DNA of 64,000 nucleotides from Pedobacter psychrotolerans (GTDB lineage Bacteria; Bacteroidota; Bacteroidia; Sphingobacteriales; Sphingobacteriaceae), in assembly GCF_004340665.1 (NCBI RefSeq), contig NZ_SLWO01000001.1, forward strand, positions 746,450 to 810,449, given 5' to 3'. Under the pieces are notes generated by a model. The model made no database searches. It saw only the letters and a program-made list of their open reading frames with translations, and was not told where the DNA came from. Positions within the stretch are counted from its first letter, which is position 1. Every line of letters begins with the position of its first letter. Positions 15,226 to 23,356 of the stretch are shown here, piece by piece. The translations under genes were made by a program, and so were the position numbers.

Positions 15226-16723
15226 CCCTTCAGATGATTGTGCAGCGTCTTTTTCAGAAGAAGAAAAAGGCAATCAGCTTTTTCCGGTTTTTGTAAAGCT
15301 GAACAAGTTGCATACTTTACTGATTGGTGCAGGAAATATAGGTCTTGAAAAGTTAACGGCAATTGTGAATAACAGTCATCTGGCAAAAATCACAATTGTT
15401 GCAGAAATGGTTTCTGACGAAGTTAATGCATTGGTAGCCAGCTATCCTAATATTAAGATAAAACAAAAAAGCTTTGACGTTTCCGATCTGGAAGATATTG
15501 ATATAGTTTTTGCGGCTACCAACAACTATATCCTGAATGAGGAAATCAGAGTTGTTACGCATGATAAAGGCTTGCTGATCAATGTTGCAGATAAACCAGA
15601 ACTCTGTGATTTCTATCTGGGTTCTATTGTACAAAAAGGCGATTTAAAAATTGCCATTTCAACCAATGGAAAGTCTCCAACCATCGCCAAGCGATTAAAG
15701 CAAATTTTGAATGAGGGTATTCCGGCAGAGCTGGATGAGACTTTACAAAACATGAGTGCACTTCGCCAAACCTTAACCGGCGATTTTTCTGCAAAAGTTA
15801 AAAAGCTGAATAAGGTTACCAAAAGTTTAATTTATCCAAAAAAGAGTTTTGCAGAGCGCAATATAAAATGGTTAATCTGGATTGCTTCGATCTTGCTTAT
15901 CGGCGCTATTGGTATTTCTTTGTGGAATACTGAGCCCGAATTTCAGTCGTTTTTAATTCATATAGATCCATTGTTTTATTGGTTTTTGGGCGCTGGATTT
16001 TTATTTGCACTCATAGATGGAGCTATCGGAATGTCTTATGGCGTTACCACAGCATCTTTTTCACTGGCAATGGGTTTACCTCCTGCATCAGCAAGTATGG
16101 CTATTCATATTTCAGAAGTAATGAGCAATGGTATTGCTGGCTGGATGCATTACAGAATGGGTAACGTGAACTGGAAACTGTTTAAAATTTTAATTATACC
16201 CGCAATTATAGGAGCAGTTTTAGGGGCATATATCTTATCGTCTTTAGAACATTATGCTGCTTATGTTAAGCCTGTAGTTGCTGTTTATACTTTGTTTTTG
16301 GGCGGTGTCATTCTGATGAAGGCTTTTAACATCAAGAGAAAAAAGGCGGATGAAAAAATCAAGAAAATAGGCCTTTTAGGTTTTGTAGGTGGATTTATTG
16401 ATGCCGCATTTGGTGGTGGATGGGGTTCTATTGTATTATCTAGCTTAATAGCAGGTGGCCGTCACCCACTATTTTCATTAGGTACAGTAAAAATCAGCAG
16501 GTTTTTTATTGCGACTTTAAGTTCGCTAACATTTTTTACGATGTTGGGTGGCAAACACTGGGAAGCTGTTGTCGGTTTGATTATTGGTAGTGCAATTGCA
16601 TCGCCAATTGCGGCAAAGGTTTCTAATAAAATTTCAGCCAAAACCATTATGGTCGCAGTTGGAATTATTGTAATGATCGTGAGCTTACGCAGTGTGATTA
16701 TGTTTATTTTAAAATTAATTTAG
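15209..16723 (+). CDS. Fusion: siroheme synthase (precorrin-2 dehydrogenase) domain + TSUP sulfite/sulfate transporter
   Basis: A 504-residue protein. Residues about 25-210 match the CysG N-terminal dehydrogenase/ferrochelatase: LLIGAGNIGLEKLTAI, FAATNN, INVADKPELCDF and IAISTNGKSPTIAKRLKQIL. From about residue 220 a membrane domain of the TauE/SafE (TSUP) type begins, with about eight helices and the repeated motif seen as GAIGMSYGVTTASFSLAMGLPPASASMAIHISE and FGGGWGSIVLSSL. The one polypeptide links siroheme maturation to a sulfur-oxyanion carrier. The ATG overlaps the end of cobA. Transport direction and substrate are not evident. Confidence 0.88.
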   Translation: MQILPNPSDDCAASFSEEEKGNQLFPVFVKLNKLHTLLIGAGNIGLEKLTAIVNNSHLAKITIVAEMVSDEVNALVASYPNIKIKQKSFDVSDLEDIDIVFAATNNYILNEEIRVVTHDKGLLINVADKPELCDFYLGSIVQKGDLKIAISTNGKSPTIAKRLKQILNEGIPAELDETLQNMSALRQTLTGDFSAKVKKLNKVTKSLIYPKKSFAERNIKWLIWIASILLIGAIGISLWNTEPEFQSFLIHIDPLFYWFLGAGFLFALIDGAIGMSYGVTTASFSLAMGLPPASASMAIHISEVMSNGIAGWMHYRMGNVNWKLFKILIIPAIIGAVLGAYILSSLEHYAAYVKPVVAVYTLFLGGVILMKAFNIKRKKADEKIKKIGLLGFVGGFIDAAFGGGWGSIVLSSLIAGGRHPLFSLGTVKISRFFIATLSSLTFFTMLGGKHWEAVVGLIIGSAIASPIAAKVSNKISAKTIMVAVGIIVMIVSLRSVIMFILKLI

Positions 16724-16725
16724 TG

Positions 16726-17451
16726 ATGGGGAATTTAGCGGAGATTAACCAGGAACTTTCTGGTTTAAGTACAATAGATAGATTGAAATATTTGGCTGAC
16801 AGATATGCTGGCAGGATTATTTTTTCGACCAGTTTCGGTTGGGAGGATCAGGCCATTACACATCTCATTTTTTCAAATCATATTCCAATTAAAGTGTTTA
16901 CATTGGAAACGGGCCGTCTTTTTCCTGAAACTTATTATGTTTGGAACCGTACATTGGAGATATATAACAAACCTATCCATGCTTACTATCCAAAAAATGA
17001 ATTGTTGCAGGAGATGGTGAATTTGAAAGGGCCAAATAGCTTTTACGACTCGGTAGACAATAGAAAAGAGTGCTGTTATATTCGTAAAATTGAACCTTTA
17101 AAGAGAGCGTTAAAAGGGAATGATATCTGGGTGACTGGAATCAGGGCTGAGCAGAGTCCTAATCGTGAAGATATGCATGATTTAGAATGGGATGAAGGAA
17201 ATCAATTGATTAAATTTCACCCTATTTTTGACTGGACCCTGGATGATGTGAAAAGTTACATTAAGGAAAATAATATTGTTTATAATACCTTGCATGATAA
17301 AGGTTTTCCAAGCATCGGCTGCGCCCCATGCACAAGAGCTGTTCAGCCGGGCGAGGATTTTAGAGCAGGCAGATGGTGGTGGGAAGACCAGAGTAAAAAG
17401 GAGTGTGGATTGCATGCTACTGAGGCTAAAGGCGCGGAGTTGGGAAGTTGA
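16726..17451 (+). CDS. cysH: Phosphoadenylyl/adenylyl-sulfate reductase
   Basis: A 241-residue protein reducing activated sulfate to sulfite. It has the PP-loop fold (FSTSFGWEDQAITHL) and FTLETGRLFPETY. The pairs ECCYIR (about residue 115) and GCAPC (about 197) form the CC...CxxC set that binds a 4Fe-4S cluster, with the C-terminal ECGLH catalytic Cys. This set marks APS reductases, which fits the absence of CysC. The ATG at 16726 follows the upstream stop by two bases; an in-frame GTG at 16723 is less likely. Confidence 0.92.
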   Translation: MGNLAEINQELSGLSTIDRLKYLADRYAGRIIFSTSFGWEDQAITHLIFSNHIPIKVFTLETGRLFPETYYVWNRTLEIYNKPIHAYYPKNELLQEMVNLKGPNSFYDSVDNRKECCYIRKIEPLKRALKGNDIWVTGIRAEQSPNREDMHDLEWDEGNQLIKFHPIFDWTLDDVKSYIKENNIVYNTLHDKGFPSIGCAPCTRAVQPGEDFRAGRWWWEDQSKKECGLHATEAKGAELGS

Positions 17452-17508
17452 TGAGTTGGGAAGTTGAGTTGAAAAGGGTTAGAAACCAATAAGTTCGTTA
17501 TTACGAAG

Positions 17509-17700
17509 CTAGACAAGAGTGAGCCGAAGCAATCTGTTGTGAAAGAAATAAGCACTCATGGAGAGGGTGGAATAGATTGCTGCATTGGCTGAAAAAGCCT
17601 TCTCGCAATGACGAGGTGTATAAAAGATAATAAGAATGCCTCTCAACAAATCGTCATTGCGAGTCTGGATAGAGTGAGTCGAAGCAATCTTAACGTAAAT
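17509..17700. repeat. Dispersed GAAGCAATCT / CGTCATTGCGAG repeat, two inverted units
   Basis: In the cysH-cysD spacer the words GAAGCAATCT and CGCAATGACGA appear, followed by their mirror arrangement TCGTCATTGCGAG...GAAGCAATCT. The same words recur at 26940-27560 and 59800-60150, so this is a genome-dispersed element rather than part of the operon. Outside it, the spacer carries short GTTGGGAAGTTGA words only. Confidence 0.75.
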
Positions 17701-17778
17701 AGAGAATAACAACAAACATAAATAGTTGAATAGCGGAACATTCCAACCTTCAACAATAAAACAATACAACAATTTTAA

Positions 17779-18684
17779 ATGAGCACATATAATTTTGATT
17801 ATTTAGACGAACTGGAGGCTGAGGCGATTCACATTTTACGTGAAGTGGCCGGGCAATTTGAAAAGCCAGCTTTGCTATTTTCAGGTGGAAAAGATTCAAT
17901 AACTTTAGTTCGTTTAGCGGAGAAAGCCTTTCGTCCGGGAAAATTCCCATTCCCATTGGTTCATATTGATACCGGTCATAATTTTGAAGAAACCATCACT
18001 TACCGGGATAAAATGATCGAAAGAATTGGTGAACGATTAATTGTAGGTTCAGTTCAGGAATCAATAAACCAAGGTAAGGTGATTGAGCAAACTGGTAAGA
18101 ATGCCAGTAGAAATGCTTTACAAACAGTTACTTTATTAGATACTATTGCAGAACATCAGTTTGATGCCTGTATTGGTGGTGCCCGTAGAGATGAAGAAAA
18201 AGCAAGGGCGAAAGAGCGTATTTTCTCCGTTCGTGATGAATTTGGACAGTGGGACCCAAAGCGTCAGCGCCCGGAGCTTTGGAATATTTACAATGGCAAA
18301 ATTCATAAAGGTGAAAACGTCAGAGTTTTTCCCATCAGTAACTGGACAGAATTAGATGTATGGAATTATATCCGAAGAGAAAAAATTGAATTGCCAAGCA
18401 TTTATTTTTCACATGAGCGTGAAGTGATCACCAGAAATGGTCAGTTAATGGCGGCATCTCCATTCTTAAATATGGATGATGATGATCTGGTGTTTCGCAA
18501 ACAAGTGCGTTTCCGGACAGTGGGCGATATGTCTTGTACGGCCGCAGTTGAATCAGAAGCGACTTTGATTGATGATATTATTGACGAAATTAGTGCATCA
18601 AAAATCTCTGAGCGTGGTGCAAGATTGGATGATAAGGTTTCTGAAGCTGCAATGGAAGATAGGAAAAAGGGTGGGTATTTTTAA
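17779..18684 (+). CDS. cysD: Sulfate adenylyltransferase subunit 2
   Basis: A 301-residue ATP-sulfurylase catalytic subunit making APS from sulfate and ATP. The PP-loop SGGKDS (LLFSGGKDSITLVRL), the FPLVHIDTGHNFEE strand, GGARRDEEKARAKERIFS and the conserved FRTVGDMSCTAAVES near the C-terminus are all present. Length is normal. It pairs with CysN at 18852, separated by a 167-bp repeat spacer. Confidence 0.95.
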   Translation: MSTYNFDYLDELEAEAIHILREVAGQFEKPALLFSGGKDSITLVRLAEKAFRPGKFPFPLVHIDTGHNFEETITYRDKMIERIGERLIVGSVQESINQGKVIEQTGKNASRNALQTVTLLDTIAEHQFDACIGGARRDEEKARAKERIFSVRDEFGQWDPKRQRPELWNIYNGKIHKGENVRVFPISNWTELDVWNYIRREKIELPSIYFSHEREVITRNGQLMAASPFLNMDDDDLVFRKQVRFRTVGDMSCTAAVESEATLIDDIIDEISASKISERGARLDDKVSEAAMEDRKKGGYF

Positions 18685-18686
18685 GG

Positions 18687-18835
18687 GAGTATCAAGTATC
18701 AAGTATCAAGTATCAAGTAGCGAGTATCAAGTATCAAGACTGGGTGCAAGCTAAAAAAATTAACCCTTAAATAAACTAAGTATGAGTATTAAATTGATAG
18801 ACTGCAATTTGTCTTGATACCTGATACTTTTATCT
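18687..18835. repeat. Short tandem GTATCAA words and their inverse between cysD and cysN
   Basis: The left half repeats AGTATCAAGTATCAA at 7-bp spacing (about 18687-18740), and the right half carries the inverse words CTTGATACCTGATACTT (about 18813-18830). The two halves can pair as a loose long hairpin. The same words fill spacers at 35515-35545, 46330-46380, 48810-48865 and 51310-51360. Confidence 0.7.
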
Positions 18836-18851
18836 TAATAATAAAACAAAC

Positions 18852-20102
18852 ATGAACATATTAAAATTTTTTACAGCAGGCAGTGTTGATGACGGTAAAA
18901 GTACCTTAATTGGCCGTTTGTTATATGATACAGATTCCATTTTAGCTGATCAGTTGGAAGCCTTACAAAGTTCTAACCGTAAAAACGATGATGGAACAAT
19001 AGATTTAGCCATTTTAACAGATGGTTTAAGGGCCGAGCGTGAGCAGGGAATTACCATTGATGTAGCCTATAAATATTTTCAAACCGATAAGCGTAAGTTT
19101 ATCATCGCCGATACGCCGGGACACATTCAGTACACTAGAAATATGGTTACTGGTGCATCTACAGCTAATCTGGCAATCATTTTAATCGATGCCCGGAATG
19201 GAGTTGTTGAACAAACCATCCGTCATTCATACCTGGTTTCCTTATTAGGCATTAAACATATTGTGGTTTGTATTAACAAAATGGATATGGTTGGTTATGA
19301 TGAGTCTGTTTACAATTCAATCATCAATAAATACCAAGTTCTGGCGCAGCAACTAAAGCTTGTTGATGTTAATTACATCCCGGTTTCTGCTTTAAAGGGC
19401 GATAATATTGTTCAAAATTCAGAGCATATGGACTGGTACGAAGGTGAAAGTTTATTGCATTTTTTAGAAAAGGTTGATACGGATAATTTAGATAAATCTC
19501 AGTTGGCTCGGATGCCTGTTCAATGGGTTATTCGCCCTCAAACTGAAGAATTGCATGATTATCGTGGCTATGCCGGACAGGTTTTAAGCGGAACATTTAG
19601 CTTAAACGATAAGGTTACTATTTTGCCTTCAGGAGCAAGTTCTACCATCGAAAAGATAGAATTTTTTGATCAGGCACCAACTGCCGCTCATGCTGGACAG
19701 TCCGTTACTATTCATTTGAAAGACGATGTAGATATCAGTCGTGGAGATACCATTGTAAACGCATCGGCTTTGCCACAGGATTCTAAATTAATAGAGGCCG
19801 ATTTATGTTGGATGGATGGTCGTGCATTAGATACTTCGATTATGTACTTAATTCAGCATAACAGCAAGGTAACGAAATGTAAAGTCAGTGAAATTTTGCA
19901 TAAGGTGGATATTAATACTTTAGAGAAACACCCAGCAGATGAGTTCAAACTGAATGATATCGGAAGGGTGATTTTAAAAACAGCTGATGCTTTAGCTTTT
20001 GATTTATATGATGATAATCGTGCCAATGGCTCGGCCATTTTAGTTGATAGTCGTACGAATTTAACAGTGGGTGCATTAATGTTTAGGGCAGCTGTAGAAT
20101 AG
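18852..20102 (+). CDS. cysN: Sulfate adenylyltransferase subunit 1 (GTPase)
   Basis: A 416-residue EF-Tu-like GTPase that drives APS formation by CysD. Motifs: G1 AGSVDDGKST, G3 DTPGHIQYTRN, G4 NKMD and G5 SALKGDN, followed by the two beta-barrel domains. There is no fused APS kinase (CysC) domain, which matches the APS-reductase route implied by CysH. A strong terminator at 20152-20186 ends the run. Confidence 0.95.
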   Translation: MNILKFFTAGSVDDGKSTLIGRLLYDTDSILADQLEALQSSNRKNDDGTIDLAILTDGLRAEREQGITIDVAYKYFQTDKRKFIIADTPGHIQYTRNMVTGASTANLAIILIDARNGVVEQTIRHSYLVSLLGIKHIVVCINKMDMVGYDESVYNSIINKYQVLAQQLKLVDVNYIPVSALKGDNIVQNSEHMDWYEGESLLHFLEKVDTDNLDKSQLARMPVQWVIRPQTEELHDYRGYAGQVLSGTFSLNDKVTILPSGASSTIEKIEFFDQAPTAAHAGQSVTIHLKDDVDISRGDTIVNASALPQDSKLIEADLCWMDGRALDTSIMYLIQHNSKVTKCKVSEILHKVDINTLEKHPADEFKLNDIGRVILKTADALAFDLYDDNRANGSAILVDSRTNLTVGALMFRAAVE

Positions 20103-20151
20103 CTTTGACTGTAATCATTAAATAATATTAGTTCTATATTTGGGATACTTT

Positions 20152-20186
20152 AGGCAGGGGATCAGTTTGATTGCCCTGCCTTTTTT
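20152..20186 (+). terminator. Intrinsic terminator after cysN
   Basis: The stem AGGCAGGG/CCCTGCCT (20152-20159 and 20174-20181) is followed by TTTTTT. It marks the end of the sulfur operon transcript. Confidence 0.85.
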
Positions 20187-20272
20187 ATTAAAGTAATTTT
20201 TTTGCTTGTGGAAACGTTTAATATTTTTCATCTAATTAGTATATTTTCATCTGAAACTTTAAATTTATAATT

Positions 20273-20737
20273 ATGAAAAGAAATCTTCTATACATTGCCT
20301 TTGCTGCTGTTCCATTTACTTTTGCCTGTAACCAATCTGAAAAGAAAGCTGATTCAGCAAAAAAGGATTCTGTTATGAGTGAAACCTGTTATGCATCGTC
20401 ATTTGAAAAGGATAGCGCAGCCATGATTTTGAAAACATTGTCTTCTGGAAAAGTTACAGGTTCATTATTGGTGAAATATGCAGATAAGCCACAAAATAAA
20501 GGTGAGATTAATGGTAAGTTTCATGGGGATACGCTTTTAGTTGATTATCGATTCAATACCGGCAACGATACCAGTAGAGCATATACTAATCCGCTGGCTT
20601 TTTTGAAAAAAGAAGGAAAACTGATTATGGGCGTAGCGCAGATTGAAACCACACTTGGCAGATCATATTTTGTTAAAGGAAAACCGATTAATTATGACGC
20701 AGGGAAATTTACTTTTATAGAGGTTCCTTGTAAATAA
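20273..20737 (+). CDS. Hypothetical lipoprotein, 154 residues
   Basis: The N-terminus is a lipoprotein signal with a lipobox-like FTFAC (C19), so the mature protein should be anchored after that Cys. A Lys/Ser/Asp linker (EKKADSAKKDS) is followed by a beta-rich domain with GSLLVKYADKPQNKGEINGKF. Two more cysteines occur, at CYAS and near the C-terminal VPCK. The domain resembles small Bacteroidota lipoproteins of unknown role. It lies between the cysN terminator and a hairpin array, so it is probably its own unit. Confidence 0.7.
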   Translation: MKRNLLYIAFAAVPFTFACNQSEKKADSAKKDSVMSETCYASSFEKDSAAMILKTLSSGKVTGSLLVKYADKPQNKGEINGKFHGDTLLVDYRFNTGNDTSRAYTNPLAFLKKEGKLIMGVAQIETTLGRSYFVKGKPINYDAGKFTFIEVPCK

Positions 20738-20744
20738 TACGATG

Positions 20745-20986
20745 TTTAAGGATTAAAAATCCTTAGTAAGATTAGTCTGGATTACAAATCCAGACCAACG
20801 TAATTTTGTTAGTCCGGAAATCTTTTCCGGACTTCTATAACTGTGGATTTTTAATCCACCATAAAGATTCAACAGCTTAATTTTGACAGTTTATGAATTT
20901 GAATTAACTCGCACCGAATATTAAGTTTGATTTAAGGATTAAAAATCCTTAGTAAGATCAGTCAGGATTATAAATCCTGACCAGCG
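20745..20986. repeat. Hairpin array with a duplicated, covarying unit
   Basis: Two copies of a roughly 55-bp unit (20745-20800 and 20931-20986) each carry AAGGATT/AATCCTT and then a second hairpin. In copy 1 the second stem is GTCTGGATT/AATCCAGAC; in copy 2 it is GTCAGGATT/AATCCTGAC. The base change is matched on the other arm. Between them lie two more hairpins, AGTCCGGAAA/TTTCCGGACT (20811-20833) and GTGGATT/AATCCAC (20843-20859). It fills the spacer before the second SUMT gene. Confidence 0.85.
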
Positions 20987-21049
20987 TAAATGAAAAACAA
21001 ATAACGAAAAACGCTTATACAAAATACTAAACAAAAAATATTTTAAAAT

Positions 21050-21085
21050 AAATTACTACAATTTCTATAGACTTTGTATATTTGA
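21050..21085 (+). promoter_or_regulatory. Promoter/operator element of the second SUMT gene (copy of 12067-12102)
   Basis: AAATTACTAC, CTATAGACTTT and the -7 box TATATTTG (21077-21084) occupy the same relative positions as in the sulfite reductase promoter, with four differences in 36 bases. The ATG is 38 bp downstream and no terminator hairpin intervenes, so only the promoter-level control is shared. Confidence 0.65.
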
Positions 21086-21122
21086 TTAATTAATAAATGA
21101 TCACGAGCTAATCTTTTCTGTC

Positions 21123-21917
21123 ATGATTTTAAATAAAGTTGAAAAAGCGAACATTGAACCGAAAATTACACTGGTAGGTGCAGGTCCTGGCGACCCGGAT
21201 TTGTTCAGTTTAAAAGGCGTTAAAGCATTAAAGACAGCAGATGTTGTTTTATATGATGCAAATGTGAACGAAGCTTTATTATGTTATGCACCAGAAGGTA
21301 TTCCGAAAGTGTATGTAGGTAAGCGTACTGATGATGAAGATTTTTCACAGGATGCTGTAAATAAATTAATCATTGACTATGCGCTAAATTATGGTCATGT
21401 GGTTCGTTTGAAAAGTGGTGATCCATTCTTTTTTGCTAAGGGTTATGAAGAAATAGATGCAGCCGAATCCTACAGCATTCCAACTGAAATTATTCCAGGG
21501 ATTTCTAGTGCAACTGGTGCGCCAAGTTTGCAAAAGATCCCAATGATCTATAAAGATTTAAGCGAGAGTTTTTGGGCGGTAACCGGAACAAATTCAAAAG
21601 GAGAGATTTCTGAAGACTTATACGTTGCGGCAAAAACCAAAGCAACTATTGTCGTCTTAAATGGAATTGAAAAAGTAAAAGAAATTACGGCTATTTTTCA
21701 GCGTGAAAATAAAGGTTTATTGCCTGTAGCAGTCATTCAAAATGGATCTTCAAAAGACGAAAAGATTGCAATCGGAATTGTAGATACGATTGCTGAAGTT
21801 GTTGAGGATAAAAGAATTCAGGCACCGGCACTTTTAGTATTTGGTGATGTGGTTTCTTTACATCCCCAGTTTCAACCCATTAGAGATTTTTACGAAATCA
21901 TTGCTGAAGAATACTAA
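21123..21917 (+). CDS. Divergent SUMT paralogue with altered active-site motifs
   Basis: A 264-residue paralogue of the 14455 cobA product. The SAM-binding GAGPGDPDLFSLKG and PGISSATGAPS are kept. Conserved positions differ elsewhere: RLKGGDPFVFGRG has become RLKSGDPFFFAKG, and PVTHRGLS has become PMIYKDLS. These regions hold the substrate in SUMT, so activity or substrate may have changed. It is transcribed from a copy of the sulfur operon promoter, indicating shared regulation, and ends at a terminator (21951). Confidence 0.8.
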   Translation: MILNKVEKANIEPKITLVGAGPGDPDLFSLKGVKALKTADVVLYDANVNEALLCYAPEGIPKVYVGKRTDDEDFSQDAVNKLIIDYALNYGHVVRLKSGDPFFFAKGYEEIDAAESYSIPTEIIPGISSATGAPSLQKIPMIYKDLSESFWAVTGTNSKGEISEDLYVAAKTKATIVVLNGIEKVKEITAIFQRENKGLLPVAVIQNGSSKDEKIAIGIVDTIAEVVEDKRIQAPALLVFGDVVSLHPQFQPIRDFYEIIAEEY

Positions 21918-21950
21918 TATCAACTATAACCAATTATTTGATTTGTTATG

Positions 21951-21981
21951 AAACCGCATGCGAAAGCACTGCGGTTTTTTT
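21951..21981 (+). terminator. Intrinsic terminator after the second SUMT gene
   Basis: The stem AAACCGCA/TGCGGTTT with an 11-nt loop is followed by a T-run to 21981. Confidence 0.8.
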
Positions 21982-22032
21982 ATGGAGTTACAATTCTAAA
22001 TAAATCTTATCCATTTAATATGGATCATAAAA

Positions 22033-22064
22033 AAAGACCAATATGGATATCCAAACTGGTCTTT
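22033..22064 (-). terminator. Intrinsic terminator after glgC
   Basis: The stem AAAGACCA/TGGTCTTT contains an inner palindrome TGGATATCCA. On the minus strand it is followed by a T-run (A-run at 22028-22035). It lies 22 bp past the glgC stop. Confidence 0.7.
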
Positions 22065-22085
22065 CTACTATAATCGTATTTTAAT

Positions 22086-23354
22086 TTAAATAATAGTTCC
22101 GCTTGGTAATACTGCGCCTTTTTTTACCACTACAATACCATCTTTAACAGCATATAATTCGTGATCACAATCTTCTAAATGCGCTCCTCCATTAAGTTTA
22201 ACATCATTGCCAATACGACAGTTTTTATCAATGATGGCATTGTTGATGTAACATCTGTCACCAATACCAATAAGCGAATTCCCCATATCTGTTTCCATCT
22301 GAATTTCTTCCAATGTTTGATATCGATCGCTGCCCATTACATATGTATTGGTAACAACTGTGTCTTTTCCAATCCTGGCTCTGATCCCTAACACTGCATG
22401 TTCAATTCTACTGGCCTGAACGATACAACCTTCGGCAATAATAGCTTTCTCTAGTGTTGTACCAGATATTTTAGAAGGTGGCAACATTCTTGCCCTTGTA
22501 AAGATAGTATGGTTGCTATCAAACATATTGAATTTAGGGATCTCATCTGTTAAACCTAAATTCGCCTCAAAGAATGAGGAAATATTACCGATGTCAGTCC
22601 AGTAACCTTCGTACTGATAACTTAAAACCCGACTCTCGTTAATTGCCCTTGGCAAAATTTCTTTACCAAAATCTTTCTCCTCTTCATTTTCATTCAGGAT
22701 ATTAATTAAATAGTCCCTGTTGAATACATAAATCCCCATTGAGGCTAGAAAATTACGACCTTCAGCCTGCATTTCTGCACCTGTATCTGAAACCCATGCA
22801 TCTAAACCCACTTTAGGTTTCTCGGTAAAGGAAGTAATCATGTTTTCCTCATCTGCTTTTAAGATACCAAAATCTGTAGCATCTTTAGCGGTTACGGGAA
22901 TAGTAGCAATCGTAATTTCTGCATTTGCTTCAATGTGTTTTTCAATCATATCCTTGAAATCCATCTGGTATAATTGATCGCCAGAAAGTATCAGGATATA
23001 ATCAAACTCATGTGAAACAATATGGTGCATACATTGACGCACCGCATCTGCAGTACCCTGGAACCAGCCAGCATTTTGAACCGTTTGCTCAGCTGCAAGA
23101 ATATCAACAAATGCCGTACTAAAGTGGCTAAAGTGATAGGTGTTTTTAATGTGTTTATTTAACGATGCTGAGTTAAACTGTGTAAGTACAAACATGCGGT
23201 GAATTCCTGAATTCAAGCAGTTGGAAATAGGAATGTCTACCAAACGATATTTACCAGCAATTGGAACTGCAGGTTTAGAACGTGTTTGTGTAAGTGGCGA
23301 TAGTCTAGAGCCCTGGCCACCGCCAAGGATAACGCCTAAAACTTTATCAGTCAT
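22086..23354 (-). CDS. glgC: Glucose-1-phosphate adenylyltransferase
   Basis: A 422-residue enzyme making ADP-glucose for glycogen synthesis. Motifs: LGGGQGSRLSPLTQTRSKPAVPIAGKY at the nucleotide site, GTADAVRQ, DYILILSGDQLYQMDF and SFTEKPKV, then the left-handed beta-helix C-terminus (AIIAEGCIVQASRIEHAVLG, NNAIIDKNCRIG). It lies 2 bp after the stop of glgA on the same strand, so the two are translationally close. Confidence 0.96.
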   Translation of the reverse strand: MTDKVLGVILGGGQGSRLSPLTQTRSKPAVPIAGKYRLVDIPISNCLNSGIHRMFVLTQFNSASLNKHIKNTYHFSHFSTAFVDILAAEQTVQNAGWFQGTADAVRQCMHHIVSHEFDYILILSGDQLYQMDFKDMIEKHIEANAEITIATIPVTAKDATDFGILKADEENMITSFTEKPKVGLDAWVSDTGAEMQAEGRNFLASMGIYVFNRDYLINILNENEEEKDFGKEILPRAINESRVLSYQYEGYWTDIGNISSFFEANLGLTDEIPKFNMFDSNHTIFTRARMLPPSKISGTTLEKAIIAEGCIVQASRIEHAVLGIRARIGKDTVVTNTYVMGSDRYQTLEEIQMETDMGNSLIGIGDRCYINNAIIDKNCRIGNDVKLNGGAHLEDCDHELYAVKDGIVVVKKGAVLPSGTII

Positions 23355-23356
23355 GT

